Assembly: GCF_946886895.1 (NCBI RefSeq)
Contig: NZ_CAMPJO010000006.1
Coordinates: 124,001 to 188,000 of the forward strand
Direction of reading: 5' to 3'
Length of the DNA: 64,000 bases
Origin: an uncultured Marinobacter sp.
GTDB lineage: Bacteria; Pseudomonadota; Gammaproteobacteria; Pseudomonadales; Oleiphilaceae
This document shows positions 46,459-56,554 of the stretch, one piece after another. A program made the position numbers and the translations under genes. The number at the start of each line of letters is the position of its first letter. Position 1 is the first letter of the stretch. The notes beneath the pieces were generated by a model. The model was not told where the DNA came from. It searched no databases and saw nothing but the letters and a program-made list of their open reading frames with translations.

Positions 46459-48369
46459 TCATTCCTCGAGGTAGGTGTAGCCGTCGAGCCCGGCGGAGAG
46501 TTCGGCCAGGAGTGACGTCTGGCGGTCGGCCGGCAGATCGCTGGCGGCAAATTTGCCACGGTAGGCCGCCAGCAGCGCCTCGGGCTGAAAGTTCACGTAC
46601 TGCAGTACCTTGGCCACGGTGTCTCCGGTGATGGGCGCGCTGGTGTCAAAGCCGCCGTCGTCCGTCAGTCGCACGTCCACCGAGTGAGTGTCGCCGAACA
46701 GGTTGTGCATGTCCCCCAGGATTTCCTGGTAGGCGCCGGTCATGAAGAACCCCATAAGCAGGGGCTCCCCGGGCCTGTCTTCCGGCAGGGGGAGGGTGGT
46801 TTCCGTGCCCTGGCCATCCACGTACCGGTCGATCCGGCCATCGGAGTCGCAGGTGATGTCCTGGATTACGGCCCGGCGATTCAGGGGACGGTCCAGGCCA
46901 TTGACCGGCATCACCGGGAAAATCTGGTCAATGCCCCAGACATCCGGCAATGACTGGAACAGGGAAAAATTCACGAACAGCTTTTCGGCCAGTTTCTCGT
47001 TGAGCTCGTCAATGATTTCCCGGTGCGCCCGGTTGCTGCTGTCCAGCTGATTCCGAAGCAGGCGGCAACAGCGGGTATACAGCGTTTCCGCATCGGCACG
47101 CTCCCGGAGGGAGAGCACGCCATGGGCAAACTGGGCATGAACGTCCGCCATGGCGTGCAGTACGTCGTGGTAAATCTCGGCCAGTGAACGCGGTGAGCCG
47201 GTTTCCTGCAGGCTTTGCAGATCGCGCCAGAGATCGTGCAGGGGCGCTGGTGCCTGGTGGTCCGGCTGGGCCGGGTCGCGGTTTTCCGGTGCCTCGCGAT
47301 CAATGACGTTGGTCACCAGTACCGAATGATGCGCGGTCAGTGCCCGCCCCGATTCGCTGATCAGGTCCGGGTGGGGAATGCCGCGGCGATCACACTCCGC
47401 CTGGAGAACATGCACCACGTTGTAGGCGTATTCATAGACGCTGTAGTTCATGGAGCAACTGCTGCGTGAGCGGGTACCTTCGTAGTCGACCCCCAGGCCT
47501 CCGCCGATATCGACGGTGCCGATCGGGGCGCCCATCTGGTGCAGTTCACTGTAAAACCGTGCGCATTCCCTGAGGCCGGTCTGGATGTCGCGGATATTGG
47601 CAATCTGGGAACCGAGGTGGAAGTGCAGCAGTTGCAAGGTGTCCAGGGCATTGGCTTCACGCAGGGTGTTGACCACATCCAGCACTTGGCTGGCGGACAA
47701 CCCGAACTTGGATTTCTCGCCGCCGGTGTTCTGCCAGTTGCCTTTGCCGATGGTGGCCAGGCGGGCCCGGACGCCGATCAGCGGTGCCACCCCCAGGTTT
47801 TCGGCTTCCTCCAGGATCAGCGGCAGCTCTGACTTCTTTTCCACCACGATGAAGACCCGATGGCCCAGCGTCTGGCCGATCAGGGCCAGGCGAATGTATT
47901 CCCGGTCCTTGTACCCGTTGCAGACAATCACCGATCCCGGTTGTTGCGACATTGCCAGTACCGCCATCAGCTCGGGCTTGCTGCCGGCCTCAAGGCCGAT
48001 CTGCCCCTTCGAGGCGGCGGGTTCTGCCGCCAGCAGTTCTTCAACCACCCGGCGCTGCTGGTTGACCTTGATCGGGTAAACTGCGGTGTAACGGCCCTGG
48101 TAAGCCTGTTCTTCAGCCACCTTGTTGAAGGCGTTGCACAGTTTGTTGACCCGGTCGTGCAGGATATCGACAAAGCGAATCAGAACCGGGAGCTGAACGC
48201 CGGATTCGGTCAGGGTTCGGGTCAGTTCCGGCAGGTTGATCTGCGCGGGGGTGTGACCGCGGTCGGGCCGGATCATGACCTCTCCATTGGTGTTGACGCC
48301 GATGTAGCCGTCACTCCAATGGGCAATATTGTAAACCTTGTGGGCCGGGGTGGCGCTGGCTTCGCTCAT
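46459..48369 (-). CDS. speA: Biosynthetic arginine decarboxylase
   Basis: 636 residues, the size of SpeA. It converts arginine to agmatine with PLP. The PLP lysine is in YTAVYPIKVNQQ (near residue 101), with HFHLGSQ, the GGGLGVDYEG loop and SESGRALTAHH also visible. The enzyme is divergent from speE. agmatine ureohydrolase or the aguAB pair is not in view. It is convergent in orientation with nothing nearby; the downstream gene is the sigma factor on the same strand, 82 bp after its 5' boundary element. Confidence 0.95.
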   Translation of the reverse strand: MSEASATPAHKVYNIAHWSDGYIGVNTNGEVMIRPDRGHTPAQINLPELTRTLTESGVQLPVLIRFVDILHDRVNKLCNAFNKVAEEQAYQGRYTAVYPIKVNQQRRVVEELLAAEPAASKGQIGLEAGSKPELMAVLAMSQQPGSVIVCNGYKDREYIRLALIGQTLGHRVFIVVEKKSELPLILEEAENLGVAPLIGVRARLATIGKGNWQNTGGEKSKFGLSASQVLDVVNTLREANALDTLQLLHFHLGSQIANIRDIQTGLRECARFYSELHQMGAPIGTVDIGGGLGVDYEGTRSRSSCSMNYSVYEYAYNVVHVLQAECDRRGIPHPDLISESGRALTAHHSVLVTNVIDREAPENRDPAQPDHQAPAPLHDLWRDLQSLQETGSPRSLAEIYHDVLHAMADVHAQFAHGVLSLRERADAETLYTRCCRLLRNQLDSSNRAHREIIDELNEKLAEKLFVNFSLFQSLPDVWGIDQIFPVMPVNGLDRPLNRRAVIQDITCDSDGRIDRYVDGQGTETTLPLPEDRPGEPLLMGFFMTGAYQEILGDMHNLFGDTHSVDVRLTDDGGFDTSAPITGDTVAKVLQYVNFQPEALLAAYRGKFAASDLPADRQTSLLAELSAGLDGYTYLEE

Positions 48370-48580
48370 GCTTGCTATCCTGTCAGGAAACCGGAGCCGG
48401 CGGGTATTCGGTCAGGGGCCGGCCTGTGGCTGTCATTGTATGGATTCCTGCCCCTGGCTAAAAGAACCGAAAGCGGAAAATACGGGGCCGGCAACCGCGA
48501 TTATTGCTTTAGCTCAGGGGCGTGCGCCCCTACAATACGCCCTTTAAACACGGCCTATGGCTTACAGCGGGAGGCAAACG

Positions 48581-49462
48581 ATGACAGCATTGAATGATGG
48601 CTGGTTTACCGAGGTATTCCAGGACCAGGGAACGGCATTCTCCCTGCAGGTTAAACGGAAGTTGCACGAAGAACAGACGCCGTTCCAGAAACTGGAAATC
48701 TATGAGACCGAGACCTTTGGCAACCTGATGGTGCTGGATGGCTGCGTGATGCTGACCACTCGCGATAACTTCCTCTACCACGAGATGATGACCCATCCCG
48801 CCCTGTTTACTCACCGGGACCCCAGAAAAGTGGTGATTGTGGGTGGTGGCGACTGCGGTACGCTAAAGGAAGTGCTCAAACACCCGGGTGTGGAAGAAGC
48901 CTGGCAGGTGGAAATCGATGAGCGGGTTACCCGCCTGTCGGAGAAGTATTTCCCGGAGCTGTGCGAAGCCAATAACGACCCCCGCGCCAACTTCTTCTTC
49001 GGCGACGGCATCCAGTGGATGCGGGACATAGAGCCGAACAGTGTCGATATCATCATCATCGACAGCACCGACCCGGTCGGCCCGGCAGAGGGCCTGTTTG
49101 CCCTGGATTTCTACCGGGACGCCATGCTGGCGCTGCGCGAGGGTGGGATTATTGTCCAGCAGAGCGAGTCGCCGCTGCTGCACACTGACACCATTATCAA
49201 GGATATCCACAAGGACATGCGCAAGGCCGGGTTCGAACACGTCCAGACGCTGCCGTTTCCGCAGCCGGTCTACCCCACCGGCTGGTGGAGCTGCACCATG
49301 GCCAGCCAGGAAAATCCGGTGAAGTACTTCCGCGAGGAAGACGCCGACAACCGCCCGTTCGTGACCCGTTACTACAATTCCGGCGTGCACCACGGCGCCC
49401 TGGCGATGCCGCAGTTTATGGTCGATGCGCTGGAAGATGAGGTTCGACCGGAAGAGGGTTAG
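48581..49462 (+). CDS. speE: Spermidine synthase
   Basis: 293 residues from the ATG at 48581, preceded by GGGAGG (7-bp spacing); a start at 48557 is possible but has no such site. SpeE transfers aminopropyl from decarboxylated SAM to putrescine. Visible are GGGDCGTLKEVLKH (near residues 82-95), DSTDPVGPAEGLF and the C-terminal YFREEDADNRPFVTRYYN. The gene is divergent from speA across a 211-bp region, so polyamine genes are regulated from one place, and a terminator follows. Confidence 0.96.
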   Translation: MTALNDGWFTEVFQDQGTAFSLQVKRKLHEEQTPFQKLEIYETETFGNLMVLDGCVMLTTRDNFLYHEMMTHPALFTHRDPRKVVIVGGGDCGTLKEVLKHPGVEEAWQVEIDERVTRLSEKYFPELCEANNDPRANFFFGDGIQWMRDIEPNSVDIIIIDSTDPVGPAEGLFALDFYRDAMLALREGGIIVQQSESPLLHTDTIIKDIHKDMRKAGFEHVQTLPFPQPVYPTGWWSCTMASQENPVKYFREEDADNRPFVTRYYNSGVHHGALAMPQFMVDALEDEVRPEEG

Positions 49463-49488
49463 ACCGAATCCCGGCCAGCATTGACGCA

Positions 49489-49525
49489 CAAAAAAAGGGG
49501 GCACCGTCAGGCGCCCCCCTTTTTC
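49489..49525 (+). terminator. Bidirectional terminator between speE and amtB
   Basis: A poly-A stretch and GGGGGC (49497-49502) pair with GCCCCC followed by Ts (49513-49524). Poly-A on one side and poly-T on the other make it usable by both the speE and the amtB transcript. Confidence 0.85.
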
Positions 49526-49543
49526 TGTTGCTGTCAGCGCAGG

Positions 49544-50812
49544 TTATTTGCTGCTGACAAACTCCGGATAGGCTTCCATGCCACACTCGGACAGGTCCAC
49601 ACCCTCGTACTCTTCCTCTTCGCTGACCCGCAGGCCGATCACCATTTTCAGGATGCCCCAGACGATCAGGCTGGCCACGAAGACCCAGACGAAGATGGTG
49701 ATGGCACCAATGATCTGGCCACTGAAGCTGACGTCGCCATTGGTAACCGGCACCAGCAGCAGGCCCAGCAAGCCGCAGACGCCGTGGACCGAGATGGCAC
49801 CGACCGGGTCGTCAATGCGCAGCTTGTCCATGGTCACGATGCTCAGGACAACCAGCACGCCACCAAAGGCACCGAACAGGGTGGCCGTCAGGGCGCTTGG
49901 GGTGGACGGCTCAGCGGTAATCACCACCAGGCCAGCCAGGGCGCCGTTCAGCAGCATGGTCAGATCGGCCTTGCCAAACATCAGGCGGGCGGTGATCAGG
50001 GCGGCAATGGCGCCACCGGCGGCTGCGGTATTGGTGTTCAGAAACACCATGGCCACGGAGTTGGCGCTGGCAATGTCGCCCAGCTTCAGGACCGAACCAC
50101 CGTTGAAGCCGAACCAGCCCATCCACAGGATGAACGTACCCAGGGTGGCCAGCGGCAGGTTGGCACCCGGGAAGGCGCGGATTTCGCCGTTCGGGCCATA
50201 TTTGCCTTTCCGGGCGCCCAGCAGCAGGACGCCGGCGAGGGCCGCGGCTGCACCGGCCATGTGTACGATGCCGGAACCGGCGAAGTCGCTGAAGCCAAGG
50301 TCACCCAATGTGTACAGGCCGAACACGGAGGCACCGCCCCAGGTCCAGGCACCTTCCATCGGATAAATGAAGCCGGTCATGAAGACCGCGAACACCAGAA
50401 AGGCCCAGAGTTTCATGCGCTCGGCCACGGCACCGGAGACGATGGACATGGCAGTGGCAACAAAGACAACCTGGAAAAAGAAGTCTGAAGCGCCGGAGTA
50501 GATGGAGCCACCTTCGAAGCCACCCTCACGGCCGGCAAAATCGCCCAGCACGCTGGTGACATCCACCTCGGCAATGCCGGCGAGGAAAATGCTACCGCCG
50601 TACATGATGGCGTAGCCGCACACCAGGTACATCACACAGGAGACGGCAAACAGGGCTACGTTTTTGGTCAGGATCTCCGTGGTGTTTTTGGCGCGTACCA
50701 GTCCGGATTCGAGCATGGCGAAACCCGCCGCCATCCACATGACTAATGCACCACACACCAGGAAATAAAAGGTATCTATAGCGTACTGCAAGTGAAATAC
50801 GTTGCTTTCCAT
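49544..50812 (-). CDS. amtB: Ammonium transporter AmtB
   Basis: 422 residues. Eleven membrane helices fit the Amt/Rh fold, with the conserved segments WMAAGFAMLESG, DFAGSGIVHM and GWFGFNGGS carrying the pore residues. AmtB takes up ammonium across the inner membrane and is blocked by GlnK when nitrogen is plentiful. It is 73 bp downstream of glnK in one operon and ends at a bidirectional terminator. Confidence 0.96.
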   Translation of the reverse strand: MESNVFHLQYAIDTFYFLVCGALVMWMAAGFAMLESGLVRAKNTTEILTKNVALFAVSCVMYLVCGYAIMYGGSIFLAGIAEVDVTSVLGDFAGREGGFEGGSIYSGASDFFFQVVFVATAMSIVSGAVAERMKLWAFLVFAVFMTGFIYPMEGAWTWGGASVFGLYTLGDLGFSDFAGSGIVHMAGAAAALAGVLLLGARKGKYGPNGEIRAFPGANLPLATLGTFILWMGWFGFNGGSVLKLGDIASANSVAMVFLNTNTAAAGGAIAALITARLMFGKADLTMLLNGALAGLVVITAEPSTPSALTATLFGAFGGVLVVLSIVTMDKLRIDDPVGAISVHGVCGLLGLLLVPVTNGDVSFSGQIIGAITIFVWVFVASLIVWGILKMVIGLRVSEEEEYEGVDLSECGMEAYPEFVSSK

Positions 50813-50885
50813 ATGAAGCCCTCCGCACGAGGCTTTTCAGGTTATAAGTTTTTTTGCGCTGGCTGATCTGTTTGTCAGAGCTGGA

Positions 50886-51332
<447 letters not shown>

Positions 51333-51334
51333 TT

Positions 51335-51350
51335 AGCATCGGGTATGCCA
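51335..51350 (-). promoter_or_regulatory. Sigma-54 promoter of glnK
   Basis: TGGCAT (complement of 51345-51350) and ATGCT on the minus strand give the GG-N10-GC spacing required by sigma-54 (consensus TGGCAC-N5-TTGC). The gene is nitrogen-regulated in relatives. The start would be near 51323, about 100 nt before the ATG. Confidence 0.7.
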
Positions 51351-51413
51351 ACGCAAAAAAAGTTTTTTAAAACAAAGTCATAGATATTACACGTTCCAGA
51401 TTGGCGCAAAGAT

Positions 51414-51432
51414 ATGCACCAAAAAAGAGCGC
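51414..51432. promoter_or_regulatory. Upstream NtrC-like enhancer site
   Basis: TGCACCA (51414-51420) is a perfect NtrC half-site, followed by GAGCGCA as a partial second half. It is about 90 to 110 bp upstream of the sigma-54 start, a normal enhancer distance. The second half is weak. Confidence 0.35.
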
Positions 51433-51527
51433 ACTGCCGCCCCGTGAGCCAAATTGGAGCGGGCCCAGGGAGCGCGGCAGGCAGCCATTATACTGCCGAC
51501 CGGGTACAGTATGGCAGGGGCAGCGCT

Positions 51528-51536
51528 GTGATACAC
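51528..51536 (+). promoter_or_regulatory. Extended -10 promoter of ubiK
   Basis: TGATACACT has the TGn extension and a near-consensus -10 box, about 65 bp before the ubiK GTG. No clear -35 box is present. Confidence 0.35.
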
Positions 51537-51599
51537 TCCCGGACACCGGTGACTGGCTCAGGGCCAGGCCGAATACGATTCCAACCAGTGAGGTGATGA

Positions 51600-51854
51600 G
51601 TGAAAGGTCCGCAGGATATCTTCGCCCAGTTACAGGGCCAGTTTGGTCAGTTTGTCCCGGATATGGCCCGCGCGGCCCGGGAAGACTTCGAAGCCCAGGC
51701 CCGTGCCACCGTCATGTCGGTGCTGTCCCGTCTGGAGCTGGTGACCCGGGAAGAGTTTGACGCCCAGCAGGCGGTACTGATGAAAACCCGGGAGAAGGTG
51801 GAAGCGCTGGAACAACGGGTGGCCGCACTTGAGGCCAGTCACCAGCAGCCATAG
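51600..51854 (+). CDS. ubiK: Ubiquinone biosynthesis accessory factor UbiK (BMFP family)
   Basis: 84 residues from GTG at 51600, with GAGG 6 bp upstream. A short helical N-terminus precedes a C-terminal coiled coil, as in UbiK (YqiC), a small protein that binds UbiJ and membranes and supports aerobic ubiquinone synthesis. The LELVTREEFDAQQAVL segment and the heptad tail ending LEQRVAALEA are the family signature. comM follows about 75 bp downstream. A similar order (ubiK near glnK/amtB and comM) occurs in Pseudomonas. Confidence 0.88.
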   Translation: MKGPQDIFAQLQGQFGQFVPDMARAAREDFEAQARATVMSVLSRLELVTREEFDAQQAVLMKTREKVEALEQRVAALEASHQQP

Positions 51855-51929
51855 CCTCAGAGCCTTTAGGGGGCGGCGGGATGCCGTGCCTGACTCTCAT
51901 CATTTACCAGAATGCCAGGGAAGGTTGTT

Positions 51930-53459
51930 ATGCTTGCCATTGTTCATTCCCGCGCCTGTATTGGCGTGTCCGCACCGCCTGTCACGGTTGAAGTTCACTT
52001 GTCTGGTGGACTGCCGGCGCTGTCCATTGTGGGGCTTCCGGAAACCGGTGTGCGTGAAAGCAAGGAACGTGTTCGCAGCGCACTGCTGAACGCCGGGTTC
52101 GAGTTCCCGGCCCGCCGGATTACGATCAATCTGGCCCCCGCGGATCTTCCCAAGGAGGGTGGCCGGTTCGATCTTCCCATTGCTCTTGGCATTCTCGCCG
52201 CTTCCGGGCAGATTCCGCCGGAAAGCCTGTCATCCTGTGAGTTTCTTGGTGAGCTGTCTCTTGATGGTGCATTGCGGCCCCTCAAGGGTGTGTTGCCGGC
52301 GGTGCTGGCCGCGCGCCAGGAGGGGCGGGCATTGCTGGTGCCCAACGCCAATGCCGCCGAAGCGGCCCTGGCCAGCGAGGACGATGTGCTGGCCGCCGGG
52401 CATCTGCTGGCGGTCTGTGAGCACTTGCACGGCCGTGCCAGGCTGGTGCCGGTGCTAAAAGCTGATCTGGCGCCGGTGGCCGACCAGGGCGAGAGGCCGG
52501 ACCTGTCCGATGTCCGAGGGCAGCGAGTGCCCCGGCGGGCGCTGGAAGTGGCGGCGGCCGGTGGCCATAACCTGCTGTTCTTCGGACCACCGGGCACCGG
52601 CAAAAGCATGCTGGCCAGCCGTTTGCCGGGGCTGTTGCCAATGCTTGATGACCGGGCCGCCATGGAGGTGGCCAGTGTCCATTCTGTGGCCGGCCTGCCC
52701 GTTGGTCACGGCGGCTGGCGGCAACCCCCGTTTCGTGCGCCGCACCACACCGCGTCCTCGGTGGCCATGGTGGGCGGCGGCAGCAGCCCACGGCCGGGGG
52801 AAATCTCTCTGGCCCATCGCGGCGTACTGTTCCTTGACGAGTTGCCCGAATTCGAGCGCCGGGTGCTGGAGGTTCTGAGGGAGCCGATGGAAACCGGGGA
52901 AATTGCCATCAGCCGGGCCGCGCGGCAGGTCACTTACCCGGCCCGTTTTCAGGTGGTGGGGGCGATGAATCCCTGCCCCTGCGGTTACAGTGGGCACCCC
53001 ACGATCGAGTGCCAATGCACGCCCCAGCAAGTGATGCGCTACCGTTCGAAAATTTCGGGCCCTCTGCTGGACCGTTTCGATCTGCATGTCGAAGTACCGG
53101 TACAGGGGGGCGAGATCCTGATGCAACAGGGGGGTGACGGCGAATCGAGCGCGACGGTGCGGGAGCGGGTTGCCATCGCCCGGCAACGGCAGGTGGCCCG
53201 GCGCTGTGTTAACGCCGCGCTGGCCGGTCGGGCACTGCACGAAGCCTGCCGGCTGGACCGGGAGGGTGAGCGGCTGTTGTCCGGCGCTCTTGAAAAGCTG
53301 GGGCTGTCGGCCAGGGCATTGCACCGGATATTACGGGTAGCACGGACGCTGGCGGACCTGGATGGCCAGGAGCACCTGGCCAACAGTCATCTGGTTGAGG
53401 CCCTGGGCTATCGCCAGCTGGACCGGCAACAGGGCCGGAACTCACCGATATCCGCCTGA
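51930..53459 (+). CDS. comM: ComM/YifB family Mg-chelatase-like ATPase
   Basis: 509 residues from the ATG at 51930 (GGAAGG upstream; a start at 51912 is less well placed). An N-terminal Lon-type region is followed by an AAA+ ATPase domain with Walker A GPPGTGKSM (about 214-222) and Walker B LFLDELPEF, the MNPCPCGYSGH cysteine motif and a C-terminal helical Mg-chelatase-type domain. ComM is a hexameric branch-migration helicase that aids integration of DNA during natural transformation in Vibrio. The window holds no competence pilus cluster, but pilT is present. Confidence 0.94.
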   Translation: MLAIVHSRACIGVSAPPVTVEVHLSGGLPALSIVGLPETGVRESKERVRSALLNAGFEFPARRITINLAPADLPKEGGRFDLPIALGILAASGQIPPESLSSCEFLGELSLDGALRPLKGVLPAVLAARQEGRALLVPNANAAEAALASEDDVLAAGHLLAVCEHLHGRARLVPVLKADLAPVADQGERPDLSDVRGQRVPRRALEVAAAGGHNLLFFGPPGTGKSMLASRLPGLLPMLDDRAAMEVASVHSVAGLPVGHGGWRQPPFRAPHHTASSVAMVGGGSSPRPGEISLAHRGVLFLDELPEFERRVLEVLREPMETGEIAISRAARQVTYPARFQVVGAMNPCPCGYSGHPTIECQCTPQQVMRYRSKISGPLLDRFDLHVEVPVQGGEILMQQGGDGESSATVRERVAIARQRQVARRCVNAALAGRALHEACRLDREGERLLSGALEKLGLSARALHRILRVARTLADLDGQEHLANSHLVEALGYRQLDRQQGRNSPISA

Positions 53460-53531
53460 GATTGCTCACTCTGGTAAACTGTCGGCAACACCCGTTACTC
53501 AGAACCCGCTGACAGCGGTTGAGGATGATCA

Positions 53532-54257
53532 ATGACCGAACAGAAAACACCGAAAGACGCCGCCGTGGATTCATCGGTAACCACCCGGCGTGGCATTCGC
53601 AGCTTTGTGCTGCGCCAGGGGCGGATGACCGAGGGCCAGAAAAAGGCCTACGAGCGCAGCTGGCCAGTCTATGGACTGAGCAGGGAGCATGGCATGATCG
53701 ACCCCCGCCAGGTGTTCGGCCGGGAGGCGATGCTGAACCTGGAAATCGGCTTTGGCATGGGGAAATCCCTGGCGGACATGGCCGAAGCCGCGCCGGAGCA
53801 GGATTTTATCGGCGTGGAAGTGCACCTGGCCGGCGTCGGGGCCCTGCTCAAGGAGATTGAGGATCGGGGGCTCGACAATGTCCGGGTCTACCGCATTGAC
53901 GCCAATGACGTGATTGATCTGTGCCTGCCGGATGCCTGTCTGGACAGGGTCATGGTGTTTTTCCCCGACCCCTGGCACAAGAAGCGTCATCACAAGCGCC
54001 GGCTGGTGCAGCCGGAGTTCGTTCAGCGTCTTCGTCACAAGCTGCGAGTAGGCGGCATCCTGCACCTGGCCACGGACTGGGAGAACTACGCGGAACACAT
54101 GATGGAGGTAATGAACGGCTCGGAAGGCTTTGCCAATACCCAGGGCGAGAGCGAGTACTCACCCCGGCCGGAGGACCGTCCGATCACCAAGTTTGAACAG
54201 CGGGGAGAGCGCCTGGGGCACGGAGTCTGGGACCTGCTGTTCCATCGCACCAACTAA
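53532..54257 (+). CDS. trmB: tRNA (guanine-N7-)-methyltransferase
   Basis: 241 residues. TrmB methylates G46 of tRNA with SAM. The SAM-binding glycine loop [10 protein letters not shown] and the typical [18 protein letters not shown] segment are visible, and the C-terminal region [17 protein letters not shown] is conserved. An AGG-type site precedes the ATG. It is convergent with a small membrane protein gene and belongs to a conserved trmB-hemW-rdgB neighbourhood. Confidence 0.95.
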   Translation: MTEQKTPKDAAVDSSVTTRRGIRSFVLRQGRMTEGQKKAYERSWPVYGLSREHGMIDPRQVFGREAMLNLEIGFGMGKSLADMAEAAPEQDFIGVEVHLAGVGALLKEIEDRGLDNVRVYRIDANDVIDLCLPDACLDRVMVFFPDPWHKKRHHKRRLVQPEFVQRLRHKLRVGGILHLATDWENYAEHMMEVMNGSEGFANTQGESEYSPRPEDRPITKFEQRGERLGHGVWDLLFHRTN

Positions 54258-54266
54258 TCTGGCCGG

Positions 54267-54800
54267 TCAGCCCGGGGCGAGCGGGTGTCGCCGTGCGGCC
54301 CGGATGACCACCAGTCCCGCAATGCCCAGTGTTACTGCCGTGAATTTGACCAGGGCGCACAGGGTCGCGGAAAGGCTGATCACATCGTCGGGCGGATCGA
54401 AGTTGTTCAGCAGCAGAACATTTTCGGAAGCATCCGCCAGCCCGGCGGCCACGAACAGGGCCCGAACCCAGCGGGCGGTCATTCGCTCTCTTACGCCGGG
54501 GCGATCCCGCATCAGGTGCCGGGTCAGGTGCACCAGCGCAATCACATAGGCGGGTATAAACAGAAAATCCAGCCACAGCGAGACGGTCGCCCAGTTTACG
54601 CCGTCGCTGCCCCAGCTACGCACAATCGCGTGAGCCTGGTCAGCGGTGGCTGCGAACTGGAAGCTGACAATGCCCTGGGGTGCCGAGGCGGTTTGCAGGA
54701 ACTGGTTGATCAGCACCAGGACCACCAGCAGGACCACGGTGATGGTCAGGCTCACTTTCAGATGTTTCGGCAAGGCTGCCGATGGCGTTTCAGAGTCCAT
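54267..54800 (-). CDS. Small integral membrane protein, unknown
   Basis: 177 residues from the ATG at 54798-54800. About four membrane helices are visible (residues about 18-38, 72-95, 110-130, 142-165), with short loops. I do not recognise the family. The start overlaps the hemW stop (TGATG), so it is translated with the operon hemW and rdgB. A GTG one codon earlier is an alternative. Confidence 0.75.
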   Translation of the reverse strand: MDSETPSAALPKHLKVSLTITVVLLVVLVLINQFLQTASAPQGIVSFQFAATADQAHAIVRSWGSDGVNWATVSLWLDFLFIPAYVIALVHLTRHLMRDRPGVRERMTARWVRALFVAAGLADASENVLLLNNFDPPDDVISLSATLCALVKFTAVTLGIAGLVVIRAARRHPLAPG

Positions 54801-55948
54801 CACAGAAACCGCTCCAACAGGCTGTTCAGGTACCGCTGGCCCAGGTCCGTGGCCTGGAGTCGACCGGGCACCAGCAAGGTTTCATCACGTAACTTCTGAA
54901 GTTGTACCGCAACGGATGACAGTGGTAAACCCGTACGCTGTGAAAAAAGTGATTCATCTACTCCTTCTTTCAGGCGCAGGGCGTTCATCAGGAACTCCAG
55001 CGGACGCTCAGCCACGTCAATTGCCTCACTGCCTGCCGTGCGACTGCCGATGCGCTTGAGGTAGGCTTCCGGTTGCCGGGTTTTCCAGTAGCGCCGGATG
55101 CTGCCATCCGCCAGGCTGATCTTGCCATGGCCACCGGCGCCCAGGGCCAGGTAGTCGCCAAAGGTCCAGTAGTTGAGGTTGTGGCGGGAGGCCTGGCCGG
55201 GCAGGCTCCAGGCCGAAACTTCGTAATCACTGAAGCCCCGGGCCCGGAGGTAGTCACCGCCCTGGCTGTAGATCTCCCACAGCCGGTCGTCGTCCGGCAG
55301 GGTAGGCGGGCGGCTGAAAAACTCGGTGTTGGGTTCCAGGGTCAGTTGATACCAGGACAGGTGAGTGGGGGCATGCTCAAGAGCGGCGCCCAGGTCATTC
55401 AATGCATCGGTCGGTGTTTGCCCGGGCAGGCCATGCATCAGGTCGATGTTGAGGTTGTCGAAACCGGCCCGCCGGGCAGTGCCAATGGCCCGGTGGGCGG
55501 CATCGCAGTCATGGATGCGGCCGAGGGCTGTCAGGTGCCCGGGGTTGAAACTCTGAACGCCGATCGACAACCGGTTGATGCCGGCGGCCCGGAAGGATTC
55601 AAACCGGCCTTCCTCCAGGGTGCCGGGATTGGCTTCCAGGGTAATTTCCGCGTCCGGCGCCAGATACAGTCGCTGTTTCAGTCCGGCCATCAGTCGATGG
55701 TAGAAGTCGCCGCTCATCAGCGATGGCGTGCCGCCGCCGATAAACACGGTCTCGACGGGGCGCTCGCGCACCAGATTCAGGTCGTGCTCAAGATCTTCAA
55801 GCAGTGCCTGCAGGTAGGCGGACTCAGGGATCTCTCCGCGCAGTGCATGGGAGTTGAAATCACAGTAGGGGCACTTGCGCACACACCAGGGCACATGGAT
55901 GTACAGCCCCAGCGGTGGTGTCACCGGGACTGCATTCGGCGTATTCAC
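54800..55948 (-). CDS. hemW: Radical SAM haem chaperone HemW
   Basis: 382 residues. HemW is a radical SAM protein (coproporphyrinogen dehydrogenase-like) that handles haem for membrane enzymes. The CxxxCxxC cluster is C22, C26, C29 in [10 protein letters not shown], and HVPWC and GGGTPS are present. The N-terminal Cys seen in oxygen-independent HemN is absent, favouring HemW. It overlaps both rdgB (ATGA) and the small membrane protein gene. Confidence 0.93.
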   Translation of the reverse strand: MNTPNAVPVTPPLGLYIHVPWCVRKCPYCDFNSHALRGEIPESAYLQALLEDLEHDLNLVRERPVETVFIGGGTPSLMSGDFYHRLMAGLKQRLYLAPDAEITLEANPGTLEEGRFESFRAAGINRLSIGVQSFNPGHLTALGRIHDCDAAHRAIGTARRAGFDNLNIDLMHGLPGQTPTDALNDLGAALEHAPTHLSWYQLTLEPNTEFFSRPPTLPDDDRLWEIYSQGGDYLRARGFSDYEVSAWSLPGQASRHNLNYWTFGDYLALGAGGHGKISLADGSIRRYWKTRQPEAYLKRIGSRTAGSEAIDVAERPLEFLMNALRLKEGVDESLFSQRTGLPLSSVAVQLQKLRDETLLVPGRLQATDLGQRYLNSLLERFL

Positions 55949-56547
55949 TGTCCCGGGCCTGCCTGGAGTTGCTCCAGAAGCAGGGCCAGAGCACGGCCCC
56001 GGTGGCTGATGCGGCCCTTCTGTTCACGGCTGAGTTCGGCAGCGCTGCACGAGTGCTCCGGGCACAGAAATATTGGGTCGTAACCGAAGCCGCCCTCACC
56101 CCGCGGCTGCCGGAGGATCTGCCCGTGCCACTGGCCATGGCAGACCAGGGGGGTCGGGTCATCGGCGTGCCGCAGGTACACCAGGACGCAATGGAATTGT
56201 GCGCTGCGCTGATCGTCTGGCACGTCTTCCATGGCGGCCAGCAGTGCCCTGACATTATCGGTGTCGGAGGCATCCGGGCCGGCGTAGCGGGCCGATCGAA
56301 CCCCGGGCTGGCCAGCGAGGGCATCCACCGCCAGGCCGCTGTCGTCGGCCAGCGCCGGTTTGCCGGTCTGGCGGGCGGCGTGCCGTGCCTTGAGGATGGC
56401 GTTTTCGACGAACGTGACCGCCGGTTCCTCTGCCTCACTGACACCGAGGTCCCTTTGGGCAACCGGCGTCAGCCCCAGTGGTGCCAGAAGCGCCGCCAGT
56501 TCGGCAATCTTGCCCTGGTTGTTGCTGGCAATGACAAGCTCCGTCAT
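55945..56547 (-). CDS. rdgB: Non-canonical purine NTP pyrophosphatase
   Basis: 200 residues from the ATG at 56545-56547; the longer open frame upstream lacks conservation. RdgB hydrolyses ITP, XTP and dITP to monophosphates, keeping them out of DNA and RNA. The start [26 protein letters not shown] and the [10 protein letters not shown] segment are characteristic. It overlaps hemW (ATGA) and follows DUF4426 by 7 bp. Confidence 0.94.
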   Translation of the reverse strand: MTELVIASNNQGKIAELAALLAPLGLTPVAQRDLGVSEAEEPAVTFVENAILKARHAARQTGKPALADDSGLAVDALAGQPGVRSARYAGPDASDTDNVRALLAAMEDVPDDQRSAQFHCVLVYLRHADDPTPLVCHGQWHGQILRQPRGEGGFGYDPIFLCPEHSCSAAELSREQKGRISHRGRALALLLEQLQAGPGQ

Positions 56548-56554
56548 GGCTGGC

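Noticed and set aside
51490..51510. Possible LexA (SOS) box upstream of ubiK
   Set aside because: TACTG and CAGTA match the LexA arms, but the centre is 11 bp instead of 10 and is GC-rich rather than AT-rich, so I do not call it LexA.
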